From assembly GCF_030063335.1 (NCBI RefSeq), contig NZ_JASISW010000010.1:124001-188000 (forward strand): a DNA stretch of 64,000 nucleotides, written 5' to 3'. The position numbers and the translations under genes were made by a program. Below are positions 15,625-24,150 of this stretch, in pieces. Below the pieces are notes generated by a model. It was not told where the DNA came from and did not search any database. It worked only from the letters and a program-made list of their open reading frames with translations. The DNA comes from Rhodococcus sp. G-MC3. GTDB lineage: Bacteria > Actinomycetota > Actinomycetes > Mycobacteriales > Mycobacteriaceae. Numbering within the stretch: position 1 is the first letter of the stretch; each line of letters starts with the position of its first letter.

Positions 15625-17664
15625 ATGACAACCACAGAAACACCGCCCAATCTGTCACAGGCGGATCCGGACGCAATGTCACACCGGCAGATTCTCGAAG
15701 CCCTCACCGGCCTCCTCGCTGCCCTCTTCACCGCTCTGCTGAGCACCACGATCGTCTCCACGGCGCTGCCGACGATCATCGGTGACCTAAAGGGTTCGCA
15801 GACCGCGTACGCCTGGGTCATCACCACCGCGCTCCTCGCGAACGCTGCATCGACCCCCATCTGGGGCAAGCTCGCCGACCTGTTCAACAAGAAGGTGCTG
15901 GTCCAGAGCGCGATCGTCATCTTCGTCGCGGGCTCGTTCCTCGCAGGCTTCGCACACAACGTTCCGGTACTGCTGGCAGCGCGCGTCGTTCAAGGTATCG
16001 GCATGGGTGGCCTGACGGCACTCGTCATCGCCATCATCGGCACCATCGTCTCCCCGCGTGATCGCGGTCGCTACTCCGGCTACACCGGCGCTGTCATGGC
16101 CGTGTCGATGTCCGGTGGACCTATCCTCGGCGGCGTCATCGTCGACAGCCCCCTCGGCTGGCGCTGGTGCTTCTTCGTCTGCGTTCCGCTGGCCGTCGTC
16201 GCACTCGGACTGCTGCAGAAGACGCTCCACATCCAGACCGTCCGGAAAGACAACGTCTCCATCGACTGGCTCGGCGCGCTTCTCCTCACCGCAGGCGTAT
16301 CCGTTCTGCTGGTCTGGGTTTCCTTCGCAGGCAAGGCCGACTACTACGCCTGGCTCTCACGTGAGACGGCAATGCTCGTCGGCGGAGGCGTTCTGCTCCT
16401 CATCCTGACGGTCATCGTCGAGGCGAAGCACAAGTCGCCGATCATCCCACTGAAGATCGTCACCGAGCGCACTACCGGCCTGGCCATCATCGCCTCCATC
16501 GCAGTCGGCGTCGGCCTCTTCGGAGCCACCACGTTCCTCGGCCAGTACTTCCAGACCGCCCGCGGCTTCTCGCCTACCGAGGCCGGGTTGCTTTCTATCC
16601 CACTGGTGTTCGGAATGCTCGTCGCCTCCGTCGGATCCGGACAGCTGATCACCAAGTTCGGACAGTGGAAGCCCTTCATCGTCAGCGGAGCGGTTCTGCT
16701 CGTCGTCGGATTCCTTCTCCTCGGAACCATCGACCACGCCACCAGCCTCTGGACCGTCGGCATCTTCATCACCATCGTCGGTCTCGGAACCGGCATGCTG
16801 ATGCAGAACCTCGTTCTCGCAGTGCAGAACACGGTGAGCGTGCACAACATCGGTGCCGCATCGTCGACCGTCGCCTTCTTCCGTACCTTCGGTGGAGCAA
16901 TCGGCGTTTCGGTTCTCGGTTCGCTGCTCGCAACTCGGGTCGCCGAGAAGTCGGCTTCGGGTCTCGCCCAGCTCGGTGTCGACAGTTCTTCCAGCGGAGG
17001 CGGGTCACTCGACCTCGCTTCGTTGCCTGCACCGATTGCCGCTGTCATCCGCACCGCCTACGGTGACGCAACGGGACGCATCTTCATGATCGCCGGCTTC
17101 GTCGCCATCGTCACGCTCATCGCAGTCGTCTTCATCCCGAACCGCCCGCTGCGCAGGACGATCGACGTTGCACAGGCACCGGTCGAGGGTGAAGAGCTCG
17201 CCGAGATTCCATCGTTCGGCCACACTCAGGAGTACCTTGCTCCCGTACTCGACAACCACGACAAGGTCGACAACCACAACGTCGACAGCGACCATGCTCT
17301 CGGACGCCACGAGGCACCCGCAGGGTCTGCACCGTTCGCGGGGCTCAGCACCGATGCACGTGATCGACTGCTGAACCTGCTTCTCCCGGAGCCCGAGGAC
17401 ACCCTCGCGGCGCTGGACGAAGCCGAGGCGATCCGCGTCGAGGTCATCGCATTGCAGCAAGAACTCGACACGAAGATGCTCGACTTCGACGCGGTGTGCG
17501 AGCGTCTCCGTCGTCTGGGGCTCAGTGAGGAGCAGATCGCACGGGTACTCGGAGACAGTCACGTCCCTGAGAACAACACGAGCCCTGAGAACAACAGCCC
17601 TGAGAACCGCACTTCTCCCAACCAGTACGTGAACTCGGGTATGAACGGCCACAGCGTCAACTAG
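15625..17664 (+). CDS. MFS drug exporter, DHA2 (14-helix) type, with long C-terminal tail
   Basis: This 679-residue transporter has 14 predicted helices in the first 510 residues and resembles the EmrB/QacA family. It carries ALPTIIGDL in helix 1, the helix 2-3 loop GKLADLFNKK, RVVQGIGMGG in helix 4, and the motif-C-like GPILGGVIVD in helix 5. Unusually, about 165 hydrophilic residues follow the last helix. They include a helical, Leu-rich stretch (LLNLLLPEPEDTLAALDEAE) and a repetitive PENN/SPEN tail. Typical family members end near 500 residues. The gene is cotranscribed with the MarR regulator and ends at a strong terminator. The drug substrate is unknown. Confidence 0.9.
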   Translation: MTTTETPPNLSQADPDAMSHRQILEALTGLLAALFTALLSTTIVSTALPTIIGDLKGSQTAYAWVITTALLANAASTPIWGKLADLFNKKVLVQSAIVIFVAGSFLAGFAHNVPVLLAARVVQGIGMGGLTALVIAIIGTIVSPRDRGRYSGYTGAVMAVSMSGGPILGGVIVDSPLGWRWCFFVCVPLAVVALGLLQKTLHIQTVRKDNVSIDWLGALLLTAGVSVLLVWVSFAGKADYYAWLSRETAMLVGGGVLLLILTVIVEAKHKSPIIPLKIVTERTTGLAIIASIAVGVGLFGATTFLGQYFQTARGFSPTEAGLLSIPLVFGMLVASVGSGQLITKFGQWKPFIVSGAVLLVVGFLLLGTIDHATSLWTVGIFITIVGLGTGMLMQNLVLAVQNTVSVHNIGAASSTVAFFRTFGGAIGVSVLGSLLATRVAEKSASGLAQLGVDSSSSGGGSLDLASLPAPIAAVIRTAYGDATGRIFMIAGFVAIVTLIAVVFIPNRPLRRTIDVAQAPVEGEELAEIPSFGHTQEYLAPVLDNHDKVDNHNVDSDHALGRHEAPAGSAPFAGLSTDARDRLLNLLLPEPEDTLAALDEAEAIRVEVIALQQELDTKMLDFDAVCERLRRLGLSEEQIARVLGDSHVPENNTSPENNSPENRTSPNQYVNSGMNGHSVN

Positions 17665-17679
17665 GTTCACAACGAAGAA

Positions 17680-17708
17680 GGCCCGCACACCATGTGTGCG
17701 GGCCTTTT
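17680..17708. terminator. Rho-independent terminator
   Basis: A perfect 11-bp stem, GGCCCGCACAC with GTGTGCGGGCC around loop CAT, is followed by TTTT and preceded by AA. It lies between the convergent MFS and gabD2 genes and can serve both. Confidence 0.9.
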
Positions 17709-17766
17709 CCGTGTGCTGGAACGCTTACCCGGGCGAGACCGAATGCCTCCATTCGGTCTCCATCGA

Positions 17767-19320
17767 CTACCGCCCCGGAATGTACTTCAGTGCCTTCACG
17801 AACGGAGGCATGATCTTCGCCCACAACTTCGGCGGAAGTCCCCGCGGGCCACCGAGGTTGAGTAGACGTGTGGTCGCGATGGTCTGCGACTCGGTGTACT
17901 TGAGCAATCCGTCGGGTCCGTGGCGACGGCCCATGCCGGAGACTCCCATGCCGCCCATCGGCGCAGCAGTGGTTCCCCACGCAGGCGCGTAGCCTTCATC
18001 GACGTTGACGGTTCCCGAGTGCAAACGAGCCGCGATAGCCTCGCCCTGCGCCTTCGTCTTGGCCCACACGCTTGCGTTCAGTCCGTATTCGGTGTCATTG
18101 GCCTTGGCGATCGCTTCCTCGACGTCCGCTACCGGGTAGATGGAGACGAGTGGGCCGAACGTCTCGTGTGCGGCGCACTCCATGTCCTCGGACACGTTGG
18201 TCAGCACGGTCGGCTCATAGAACAGCGGCCCGATGTCCGGACGTGCGTTGCCTCCGGCAATCACCTTGGCGCCCTTGACTTTGGCATCGTCGACGTGCGC
18301 CGAGACAGTTTTGATCTGGTCCTCGGAGATGAGGCTGCCCATCTCGATGCCGAATTCGTAGTCGGGTCCGAGCGTCATTTCTCGGACACGCTGACCGAAC
18401 TTCGCCGTGAACTCCTCGGCGATGGACTGCTCCACGTAGATGCGCTCGATCGAGATACACAGCTGTCCGGAATTGGAGAAACACGCACGCACGGCGGCGT
18501 CGGACACTTCCCGTAGGTTCGCACCGTCGGCGACGATCATCGCGTTCTTGCCACCGAGCTCGGCGGAGAATCCGATGAGTCGACGACCGGCCTGCTCGGC
18601 GAGGAGCTGGCCGGTCGCGGTGGAACCGGTGAACATGACGTATTCGGTGTTCTCGACGATGGCAGTACCCACGACCGAGCCGGGGCCGGGCACGACGGCG
18701 AAGAGGTCGCGCGGAAGACCCGCCTTGTACAGAAGTTCAACGCAGGCGAGGGCGCAGTAGGGCGTCTGCGAATCCGGCTTCAGGACGACGCCGTTGCCGG
18801 CAAGGAGGGCAGCGATGGCATCGGACACTGCCAGCGTCATCGGGTAGTTCCACGGCGAGATGATCCCGACGATGCCCTTCGGCTGGTAACGCACGGTGGT
18901 CTTCGTCAGCACGGGCAGCATGCCGGTGACGCGCTTCGGGGAGAGCAGCTTGGCCGCGGTACGCGCGTAGTGCCGCGACGTCATCGCGATATCGAGCACT
19001 TCTTCCTGGGCTGCGGCGCGGGACTTACCGGTCTCGGCCTGAGCCATGTCCATCAGTTCTTCGCGATGGGCGAGCACCAGGTCACGGTAGCGATGAAAGA
19101 TTTCGGCGCGCTCGGAGACAGGCCTCTTGGCCCATGCTTTCTGCGCGACGCGGGCACGCGCGATGGCACCGTTGACGTCCTCGGCGGTGCCGACGGGGAT
19201 GGTGGCCAGCTCCTTCCCGGTGAACACCTCCGTGATGGATTTCGTCGGCCGGGCGTCGAAGTCCGGAATGGCGATCAAGTCGGCGAGCCGCGAGAAGGTC
19301 GCAGCGCTCGGAGCTGGCAT
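17767..19320 (-). CDS. gabD2: Succinate-semialdehyde dehydrogenase (NADP+)
   Basis: This aldehyde dehydrogenase of 517 residues closely follows the GabD2 pattern of actinobacteria, oxidising succinic semialdehyde to succinate in GABA and polyamine catabolism. The NADP-binding region GIISPWNYPMT, the catalytic glutamate in AELGGKN and the catalytic cysteine in SNSGQLCIS are all present. The C-terminus RGLPPKLWAKIMPPFVKALKYIPGR is membrane-proximal in style. It starts at ATG 19320 and is divergent from the lipase pseudogene. The 240-base gap holds a 12-bp palindrome. No GABA aminotransferase is in the window. Confidence 0.88.
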   Translation of the reverse strand: MPAPSAATFSRLADLIAIPDFDARPTKSITEVFTGKELATIPVGTAEDVNGAIARARVAQKAWAKRPVSERAEIFHRYRDLVLAHREELMDMAQAETGKSRAAAQEEVLDIAMTSRHYARTAAKLLSPKRVTGMLPVLTKTTVRYQPKGIVGIISPWNYPMTLAVSDAIAALLAGNGVVLKPDSQTPYCALACVELLYKAGLPRDLFAVVPGPGSVVGTAIVENTEYVMFTGSTATGQLLAEQAGRRLIGFSAELGGKNAMIVADGANLREVSDAAVRACFSNSGQLCISIERIYVEQSIAEEFTAKFGQRVREMTLGPDYEFGIEMGSLISEDQIKTVSAHVDDAKVKGAKVIAGGNARPDIGPLFYEPTVLTNVSEDMECAAHETFGPLVSIYPVADVEEAIAKANDTEYGLNASVWAKTKAQGEAIAARLHSGTVNVDEGYAPAWGTTAAPMGGMGVSGMGRRHGPDGLLKYTESQTIATTRLLNLGGPRGLPPKLWAKIMPPFVKALKYIPGR

Positions 19321-19432
19321 TTAGTATCCCTACTGGTGAGTAGTTCTTGGAGTCAGAGGACAACTTACCCTCTCGGTGGCTCGCATCACAGTGCGCTGCA
19401 TGGGTGTGGTGTACCAGTTGCGCCCGATTCAT

Positions 19433-19444
19433 ACGGGATCCCGT
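19433..19444. promoter_or_regulatory. 12-bp perfect palindrome between divergent genes
   Basis: ACGGGATCCCGT is perfectly self-complementary. It lies between the gabD2 start (19320) and the lipase start (19564), and could be an operator for either gene. The rest of this gap shows nothing distinctive. Confidence 0.35.
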
Positions 19445-19563
19445 CTGTGAAAGTCACAACCGGAACAACAAGCCCACCCCCGAGGTTCTGTGGCACCATG
19501 GGCTTCGGTCTTTCCTAGGCGTTGGGGCGCTCTAGAAAAACGAGCAGGGGTGGGGACAACAGC

Positions 19564-20780
19564 GTGAAAACAACAGGGCGCATGGCCGTTGTACTTGCGG
19601 GCGCGGCGGCGATGCTGATGGCTTTGGCACCGTCGGCACAGGCCGATCCGCTCGGAGATCTCATTACTCCGCCGAGCAATCCCGATGCTTACCTGCCCAC
19701 GCCTTCGGGCGACCCCTGGTTCACCCCGCCGGCAGGCTTCGAAGCCCAACAGCCTGGCACGGTCCTCGGCACCAGAGGTGTTGCCGTGCAACCGGGTACG
19801 ACGTCGACGCAGTTGCTGTTCCGTTCCACCGACTCCAAGAACAACCCCATCGCCGCGGCGACGACGGTCATCGTCCCCGACGCTCCGTGGACCGGCGGCG
19901 GACCGCGGCCGGTTGTCGCTTACAACGAGGCGACCGATTCGCTGGGCAATGCGTGCGCACCCTCGTCGACACTTCCCCGTGGCACCAACAAGGAAATCGA
20001 CCGCATGCAGGAGTGCTCGGCCGGGGCTATGCCGTAGTCGCGACCGACTATCAGGGTCCGCGGCAGGCCTACTCCGCAGGCAGAGTCGCAGCGCATACCG
20101 TGCTCGACGGCTTGCGCGCGTCGCAGAGCGTAGGAGTTGCAGCGGGCGCTCCCATCGCGATCACTGGGTACTCGGGCGGCGCGATCGCGTCGGGCTGGGC
20201 AGCGCAGTTGGCCCCCTCCTATGCACCCGAGCTCAATATCGTCGGCGTCGCCTTCGGCGGCCCTCCCACCGATTACAAGATTCTGCAGCGCTCCTTGAAC
20301 GGCGGCATCGGTTCGGGCTTGTTCACCGCGGCCACCATCGGACTCTCCCGGGAATACCCGGAGATGCGCTCGCTCGCCAACGACAACGGCAAGAGACTCG
20401 CCCTGGTCCAGAAGGACCAATGCGTCGACGTACTGTCCTACAGCGGCCTGCTGTTGTTCGACCAGCAGAACCTGTCCAACGTTCCCGACGTCTTCAATCA
20501 CCCCATCACGCGATCGGTGATCGAGGAAAACCGCATGGGCCAGGTCAAGCCCGAAGCGCCGATCTACATCTACCAGGGACTGCAGGACTTCCTCATTCCG
20601 AAGGAAGGCGCCGAAGCAGTCCAGGATCAGTGGTGCGCAATGGGAGCGTCCGTGCACCTCGAAGAAATCCCGGGAGATCACACCGCCGCCGAGGGTGGCG
20701 GCCGCCCCGGCGCCTTCGACTGGATCTCGCAGCGATTTGCAGGAGCGTCCACCGGCGGCTGCGAGCGAATGGTCCGTTGA
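19564..20780 (+). pseudogene. Secreted lipase (LIP/secretory lipase family), single-base frameshift
   Basis: The two halves together encode one exported alpha/beta hydrolase of about 405 residues. The first half has a signal peptide (ending AQA) and reaches KEIDRMQE, where the frame breaks near 20013 and meets a stop at 20037. The second frame resumes with LGRGYAVVATDYQG. Adding one C after GAG would restore MQELLGRGYAVV. The catalytic set is intact in the second half: Ser in GYSGGA, Asp in QGLQDFLIP and His in PGDHTAAE. The family hydrolyses lipids or triacylglycerols outside the cell. It may be a recent inactivation or a sequencing error. Confidence 0.82.
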
Positions 20781-20817
20781 TCCGTACTTGACCCTCACGC
20801 GGCGGGAGGTACCACCC

Positions 20818-21597
20818 TTGTCTTCTGTGAGCGATTCAGAAGGAATGAAGGTAGGCGAGGTTGCCCGCCTCGTGGGCATCAGCGTCCGGGCACTGCATCA
20901 CTACGACGAGATTTCGTTGGTGGTGCCGTCCGGCCGCACTCCCAAGGGCTATCGCAGTTACTCGGCGCAGGACGTCGAGCGGCTGCACCAGGTGTTGACC
21001 TACCGCGAACTCGGGTTCGCGCTGGACAACATTGCCGACCTCCTCGATGATCCGTCCGTCGATGCGATGGTGCATTTGCAGCGTCAACGCGCACTTCTCG
21101 ACGTTCGGATCGATCGCTTGCATCAGATGGCTGCGGCCGTGGACAAGATGATGGAGGCGAAGAAAATGGGAATTCAGTTGAGTCCGGAAGAGCAGCGAGA
21201 GGTGTTCGGCGACAACTGGCTCGGCGACGAGTACGCCGTCGAGGCCGAGGAGCGCTGGAGCAACAGCGAGGAGTGGAAGCAGTCGCAGTCTCGGACAGCA
21301 TCCTTCTCCAAGGAGGACTGGGTTCGAGTCAAGGCCGAAACCGATGCTTTGGAAGCAGATTTCGCGGCGGCAATGGCCTTAGGAGTCGCGGCTGACTCGG
21401 ACGAAGGATCAGTACTGGCGGAGCGCCACCGGGAGAGCATCGAGCGGTACTACGACTGCGGCTACGAAATGCACGCCTGCCTTGGCGAGATGTACATCGC
21501 AGATGAGCGGTTCACGAAGCATTACGACGATGTCGCACCGGGTCTCGCGCAGTATCTGCGTGATGCGATCGTCGCCAATGCGGCTCGTCACGGGTAG
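20818..21597 (+). CDS. TipA-like MerR-family regulator
   Basis: This 259-residue protein has an N-terminal MerR winged helix (MKVGEVARLVGISVRALHHYDEISLV) and a dimerisation helix. The C-terminal domain has the TipAS pattern (EQREVFGDNWLGDEYAVEAEERW, RYYDCGYEMHACLGEMYIAD), which in TipA binds thiopeptide antibiotics. TTG 20818 is chosen because GGGAGG ends eight bases before it; GTG 20827 and ATG 20845 are too far from or too close to a ribosome binding site. It follows the lipase pseudogene by 37 bases. No adjacent target is obvious. Such proteins usually activate multidrug-resistance genes. Confidence 0.87.
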   Translation: MSSVSDSEGMKVGEVARLVGISVRALHHYDEISLVVPSGRTPKGYRSYSAQDVERLHQVLTYRELGFALDNIADLLDDPSVDAMVHLQRQRALLDVRIDRLHQMAAAVDKMMEAKKMGIQLSPEEQREVFGDNWLGDEYAVEAEERWSNSEEWKQSQSRTASFSKEDWVRVKAETDALEADFAAAMALGVAADSDEGSVLAERHRESIERYYDCGYEMHACLGEMYIADERFTKHYDDVAPGLAQYLRDAIVANAARHG

Positions 21598-21649
21598 GTA
21601 CAGGCGCGACCGCTGGTCAACCTCGCTCGCCGGGTGAATACTTCGCTCT

Positions 21650-22099
21650 ATGGCACTCACTCGTCGTACTGCTGTTCTGTCCGTTGCGAGCGGGAAGGCC
21701 AGTGGCTTCCGTAGCTCGGTCGGAATCAGCGTGGCCTTGCTGACGTGGTTTCACGGATCCGAGCGCGAGCGCCTGGCCATGGGTGGCTCGGCCGTCGCCA
21801 CCGTCGGGGAAATCGTCATGGACAAGCTCCCGACAACGCCGTCACGGCTGAGCCCGCCTGCGCTGATCGGCCGGATTCTGGCCGGTAGCGGTGCGGCCTT
21901 CGCGATTGCCCGACGCCGCGGCGAGGACCCGGTCGCGGCCGTTGTGATCGGGGGCTTGTCGGCTGTGGCGGGTTCGTTCACGGGGCACGCGTACCGAGGA
22001 TGGGCGCCCAAGCGAGTGCCGCCACTGGCAGCGGCCGTTGTCGAGGACGTACTTGCACTCTCGATCGGCGCCGCAGTTCTCCGCGAGGTGCGGGCGTAA
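21650..22099 (+). CDS. DUF4126-like membrane protein
   Basis: This 149-residue protein has three to four hydrophobic segments, with KLPTTPSRLSPPALIGRILAGSGA in the middle, a pattern seen in DUF4126 proteins. The Gly/Ala-rich helices VAAVVIGGLSAVAGSFTGHAYRGW are typical of the family. Function is unknown. It precedes a DUF5313 protein by ten bases and may share its transcript. The assignment is from pattern recognition only. Confidence 0.65.
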   Translation: MALTRRTAVLSVASGKASGFRSSVGISVALLTWFHGSERERLAMGGSAVATVGEIVMDKLPTTPSRLSPPALIGRILAGSGAAFAIARRRGEDPVAAVVIGGLSAVAGSFTGHAYRGWAPKRVPPLAAAVVEDVLALSIGAAVLREVRA

Positions 22100-22109
22100 G
22101 GTCCGCAGG

Positions 22110-22481
22110 GTGAAACCGAACTTCTGGCAGTACCTGAGCTATCAGTTCGGAGGGGTGCTGCCTGCATCGATGCAGGATTGGGTGCGCGAGGACCTCGTCG
22201 GGAACGGGGCCCAGGCTCGCTATCTCTTTCGTTTCACACTGCCGGTCATTCCGTTGCTGTGTCTGTTTCTTCTGATTCCGGGGCCGTTGTGGATCGGTCT
22301 TGCGATGATGGCGTTGTTGTTCATCCCGCTCGTCTATTTTGCGATCGCATTGATGAACGTGTATCGACGTCACCGTCTTCTGGTCCACGATCTCGATCCG
22401 CAGCTTCTCAACGCCAACACCCAGGCCAAGATCGACCGCACCCGCGACGACTACGAGAGGCGTCACGGCCGCCTCGACTGA
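22110..22481 (+). CDS. DUF5313-family membrane protein
   Basis: This 123-residue protein starts at GTG 22110, shortly after the previous stop. The opening MKPNFWQYLSYQFGGVLPASMQDWVREDLVG is characteristic of a small family restricted to mycolic-acid actinobacteria (DUF5313). Two central helices (about residues 42-85) are followed by a basic, charged cytoplasmic tail ending RTRDDYERRHGRLD. Function is unknown. Lineage restriction suggests a cell-envelope role, which is inference. Confidence 0.75.
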   Translation: MKPNFWQYLSYQFGGVLPASMQDWVREDLVGNGAQARYLFRFTLPVIPLLCLFLLIPGPLWIGLAMMALLFIPLVYFAIALMNVYRRHRLLVHDLDPQLLNANTQAKIDRTRDDYERRHGRLD

Positions 22482-22526
22482 GGCCGGGCGTGGAGCCTGC
22501 GAAATGACACATTTAGGCTGGTCCCC

Positions 22527-23003
22527 ATGACTTCCGTCGAATTCAAAGCAACTGCTGACCTGGCTGACGAAATCGGGCCCGAAATCCGTAGCTGCGACAC
22601 ACAATTCATTCAGTTCGGTAAGAACGTGGAGTTCGCCGGACCCATCACCACCATCAAGTGCTTCCAGGACAATCTGCTCGTCAAGGCGACCCTGGGCGAG
22701 CCCGGCAACGGCGGCGTCCTCGTGGTCGATGGTGATGCCAGTATCCACACTGCCCTCGTCGGCGACATCATCGCCGGCAGGGGCGTCACCAACGGGTGGG
22801 CTGGGGTGATCGTCAATGGTGCCATCCGCGACTCGGCAATCCTGCGCACCCTCGACATCGGCGTCAAAGCACTCGGTACGAACCCGCGCAAGAGCACCCA
22901 GACCGGCTCTGGTGAAAAGAACGTCCCGGTCGAGATCGGCGGCATCACCTTCAACCCGGGTGAGATTGTCTACAGCGATTCCGACGGCGTAGTGGTCGTC
23001 TGA
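22527..23003 (+). CDS. rraA: RraA-family protein (RNase E regulator / HMG aldolase type)
   Basis: This 158-residue protein starts at ATG 22527. It resembles the RraA/4-hydroxy-4-methyl-2-oxoglutarate aldolase fold: CDTQFIQFG near the start, [16 protein letters not shown], and [20 protein letters not shown], which carries the conserved Gly and the Arg-Asp pair of the metal/substrate site. In Escherichia coli RraA inhibits RNase E; other members are aldolases or decarboxylases. The presence of the RD motif leaves enzyme activity open. It ends at a strong hairpin shared with the convergent DUF1275 gene. Confidence 0.88.
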   Translation: MTSVEFKATADLADEIGPEIRSCDTQFIQFGKNVEFAGPITTIKCFQDNLLVKATLGEPGNGGVLVVDGDASIHTALVGDIIAGRGVTNGWAGVIVNGAIRDSAILRTLDIGVKALGTNPRKSTQTGSGEKNVPVEIGGITFNPGEIVYSDSDGVVVV

Positions 23004-23020
23004 TCCTCGAGGGCTTGGGG

Positions 23021-23052
23021 TGAGGCACCCTCAACCCTGAGGGTGCCTCACT
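23021..23052. terminator. Bidirectional hairpin overlapping the end of the convergent gene
   Basis: GTGAGGCACCCTC (23021-23033) pairs perfectly with GAGGGTGCCTCAC (23040-23052), giving 13 bp around a 6-base loop. It lies just after the rraA stop and covers the last codons of the DUF1275 gene on the other strand. Confidence 0.85.
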
Positions 23053-23741
23053 CGCGGAACTCCGCGCCACTCGTCGATCACGAACAGCGTCAACGCAATC
23101 ACCAACAGAACCACTGCAATCCAGGCTGCGCGGATATCGAACAAGTCGACCATCACTGCGCCCAGAATCGCGCCGCCCAGGAACCCGGCGATGACGGAGC
23201 CGAAGTTGACCGCCCGTCGCCCGGCTTCCTTGTCGCCATTGGTCACTCGCTGAAATACGGCCTGCGAAAGACTCCGCAGGTTCCCGGTCGTCATCGTCGT
23301 ACTGAAGGCTTGGTCGACGAGCACCCGAAACGTGGTCACCTGCAGAGCTGCGACGAACGAAATCGGTATCGTCACGAAGGCGTTCGGTACGGCCAGCGGA
23401 ACAAATCCCACCGCGCCGACCACGAGGATCTCGATTACTAGTACGGCGCGCACGGGCCGTCGTACGATCCGTTCGATCGCCGGCCGTGCAATCAGCTCGG
23501 CCACGAACACGCCACACACGAACGCAACAAGCGGCGGAAGGTATCCGAGCGCTGCCCGCCAATGACCGTTGGCCACGTCGATTCCGGCCAAGATGACGTT
23601 GGCGGTCTGCGCGTTCGCGAACACACCGTCGCGCGTCATGTAGGTGTACACATCGAGAAATCCACCGACTGAGGCCAGGAGTACACCGAGGCGAACCGAT
23701 TCGGCTGTTATAACCGGCGGGCGCACACCACCGGTCGTCAC
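23031..23741 (-). CDS. YoaK/DUF1275-family membrane protein
   Basis: This 236-residue protein has about six helices. It opens with a Gly-rich helix pair, ESVRLGVLLASVGGFLDVYTYMTRDGVFANAQTANVI, which is the DUF1275 hallmark (GGFLDxxTY and the TANVI motif). The middle shows ISFVAALQVTTFRVL and the TMTTGNLRSL block. GTG 23741 overlaps the stop of the ArsR gene upstream by four bases (GTGA), so the two are translationally coupled; the longer frame runs through arsR in another frame. Function is unknown, probably transport. The neighbouring ArsR regulator probably controls it. Confidence 0.85.
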   Translation of the reverse strand: MTTGGVRPPVITAESVRLGVLLASVGGFLDVYTYMTRDGVFANAQTANVILAGIDVANGHWRAALGYLPPLVAFVCGVFVAELIARPAIERIVRRPVRAVLVIEILVVGAVGFVPLAVPNAFVTIPISFVAALQVTTFRVLVDQAFSTTMTTGNLRSLSQAVFQRVTNGDKEAGRRAVNFGSVIAGFLGGAILGAVMVDLFDIRAAWIAVVLLVIALTLFVIDEWRGVPRVRHPQG

Positions 23742-24055
23742 AGTTCCCTCAGCACATCGGCGGCCAAGCCCGCTATCCGTTTTTCGACCCGCTTGTAGTG
23801 CGTCCACTGCCCGACGCGGGTACTCGAGACCAGCCCAGCGTTCTGCAGAGTGGCCATGTACTGCGAGGCAGTCGATTGCGAGACGCCTGCGCGGGCCTGA
23901 ATGTGCTTGAGGCACACTCCCACTTCCTCGGCGGGTTCGAGCTGCGGCGGGAAGTCCGAAGGGTCCTTCAGCCATCGAAGAATCGCCACCCGCATCGGGT
24001 TTGCCAGAGCTTTGAATACAAGCGCCAGGTCGTCTTCGGTGGAGGTCGGGGGCAC
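23738..24055 (-). CDS. ArsR-family transcriptional regulator
   Basis: This 105-residue winged helix has LVFKALANPMRVAILRWLKDP at the start and the recognition helix in HIQARAGVSQSTASQYMATLQNAGLVSSTRVG. The C-terminus is HYKRVEKRIAGLAADVLREL. A CLKH motif follows VG, so a single cysteine is present, but the usual paired metal-binding cysteines are not, which makes metal sensing doubtful. It is coupled to the DUF1275 gene and divergent from the SDR gene at 24151. The intergenic repeats at 24073-24129 are probable operators. Confidence 0.88.
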   Translation of the reverse strand: MPPTSTEDDLALVFKALANPMRVAILRWLKDPSDFPPQLEPAEEVGVCLKHIQARAGVSQSTASQYMATLQNAGLVSSTRVGQWTHYKRVEKRIAGLAADVLREL

Positions 24056-24072
24056 CCGATCATCCTAGCTTC

Positions 24073-24129
24073 ATATCGCACTTTCCCGATACGTATGGTT
24101 CACTCTCATTAATCGCACAATCGCGATAT
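24073..24129. promoter_or_regulatory. Divergent promoter region with ATATCGC/GCGATAT inverted repeat
   Basis: ATATCGC (24073-24079) and GCGATAT (24123-24129) are inverted copies flanking an AT-rich divergent promoter region. ATCGCAC and a second CCCGATAC-like half-site lie between them. They are likely ArsR operator half-sites controlling both the ArsR/DUF1275 unit and the SDR gene. Confidence 0.5.
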
Positions 24130-24150
24130 ACCGAATTGGGAGACGCTTAC

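Noticed and set aside
19685..20791. A 368-codon plus-strand frame across the lipase
   Set aside because: It is the third frame, rich in Arg and Ser; the lipase motifs are in the other two frames joined by the frameshift.
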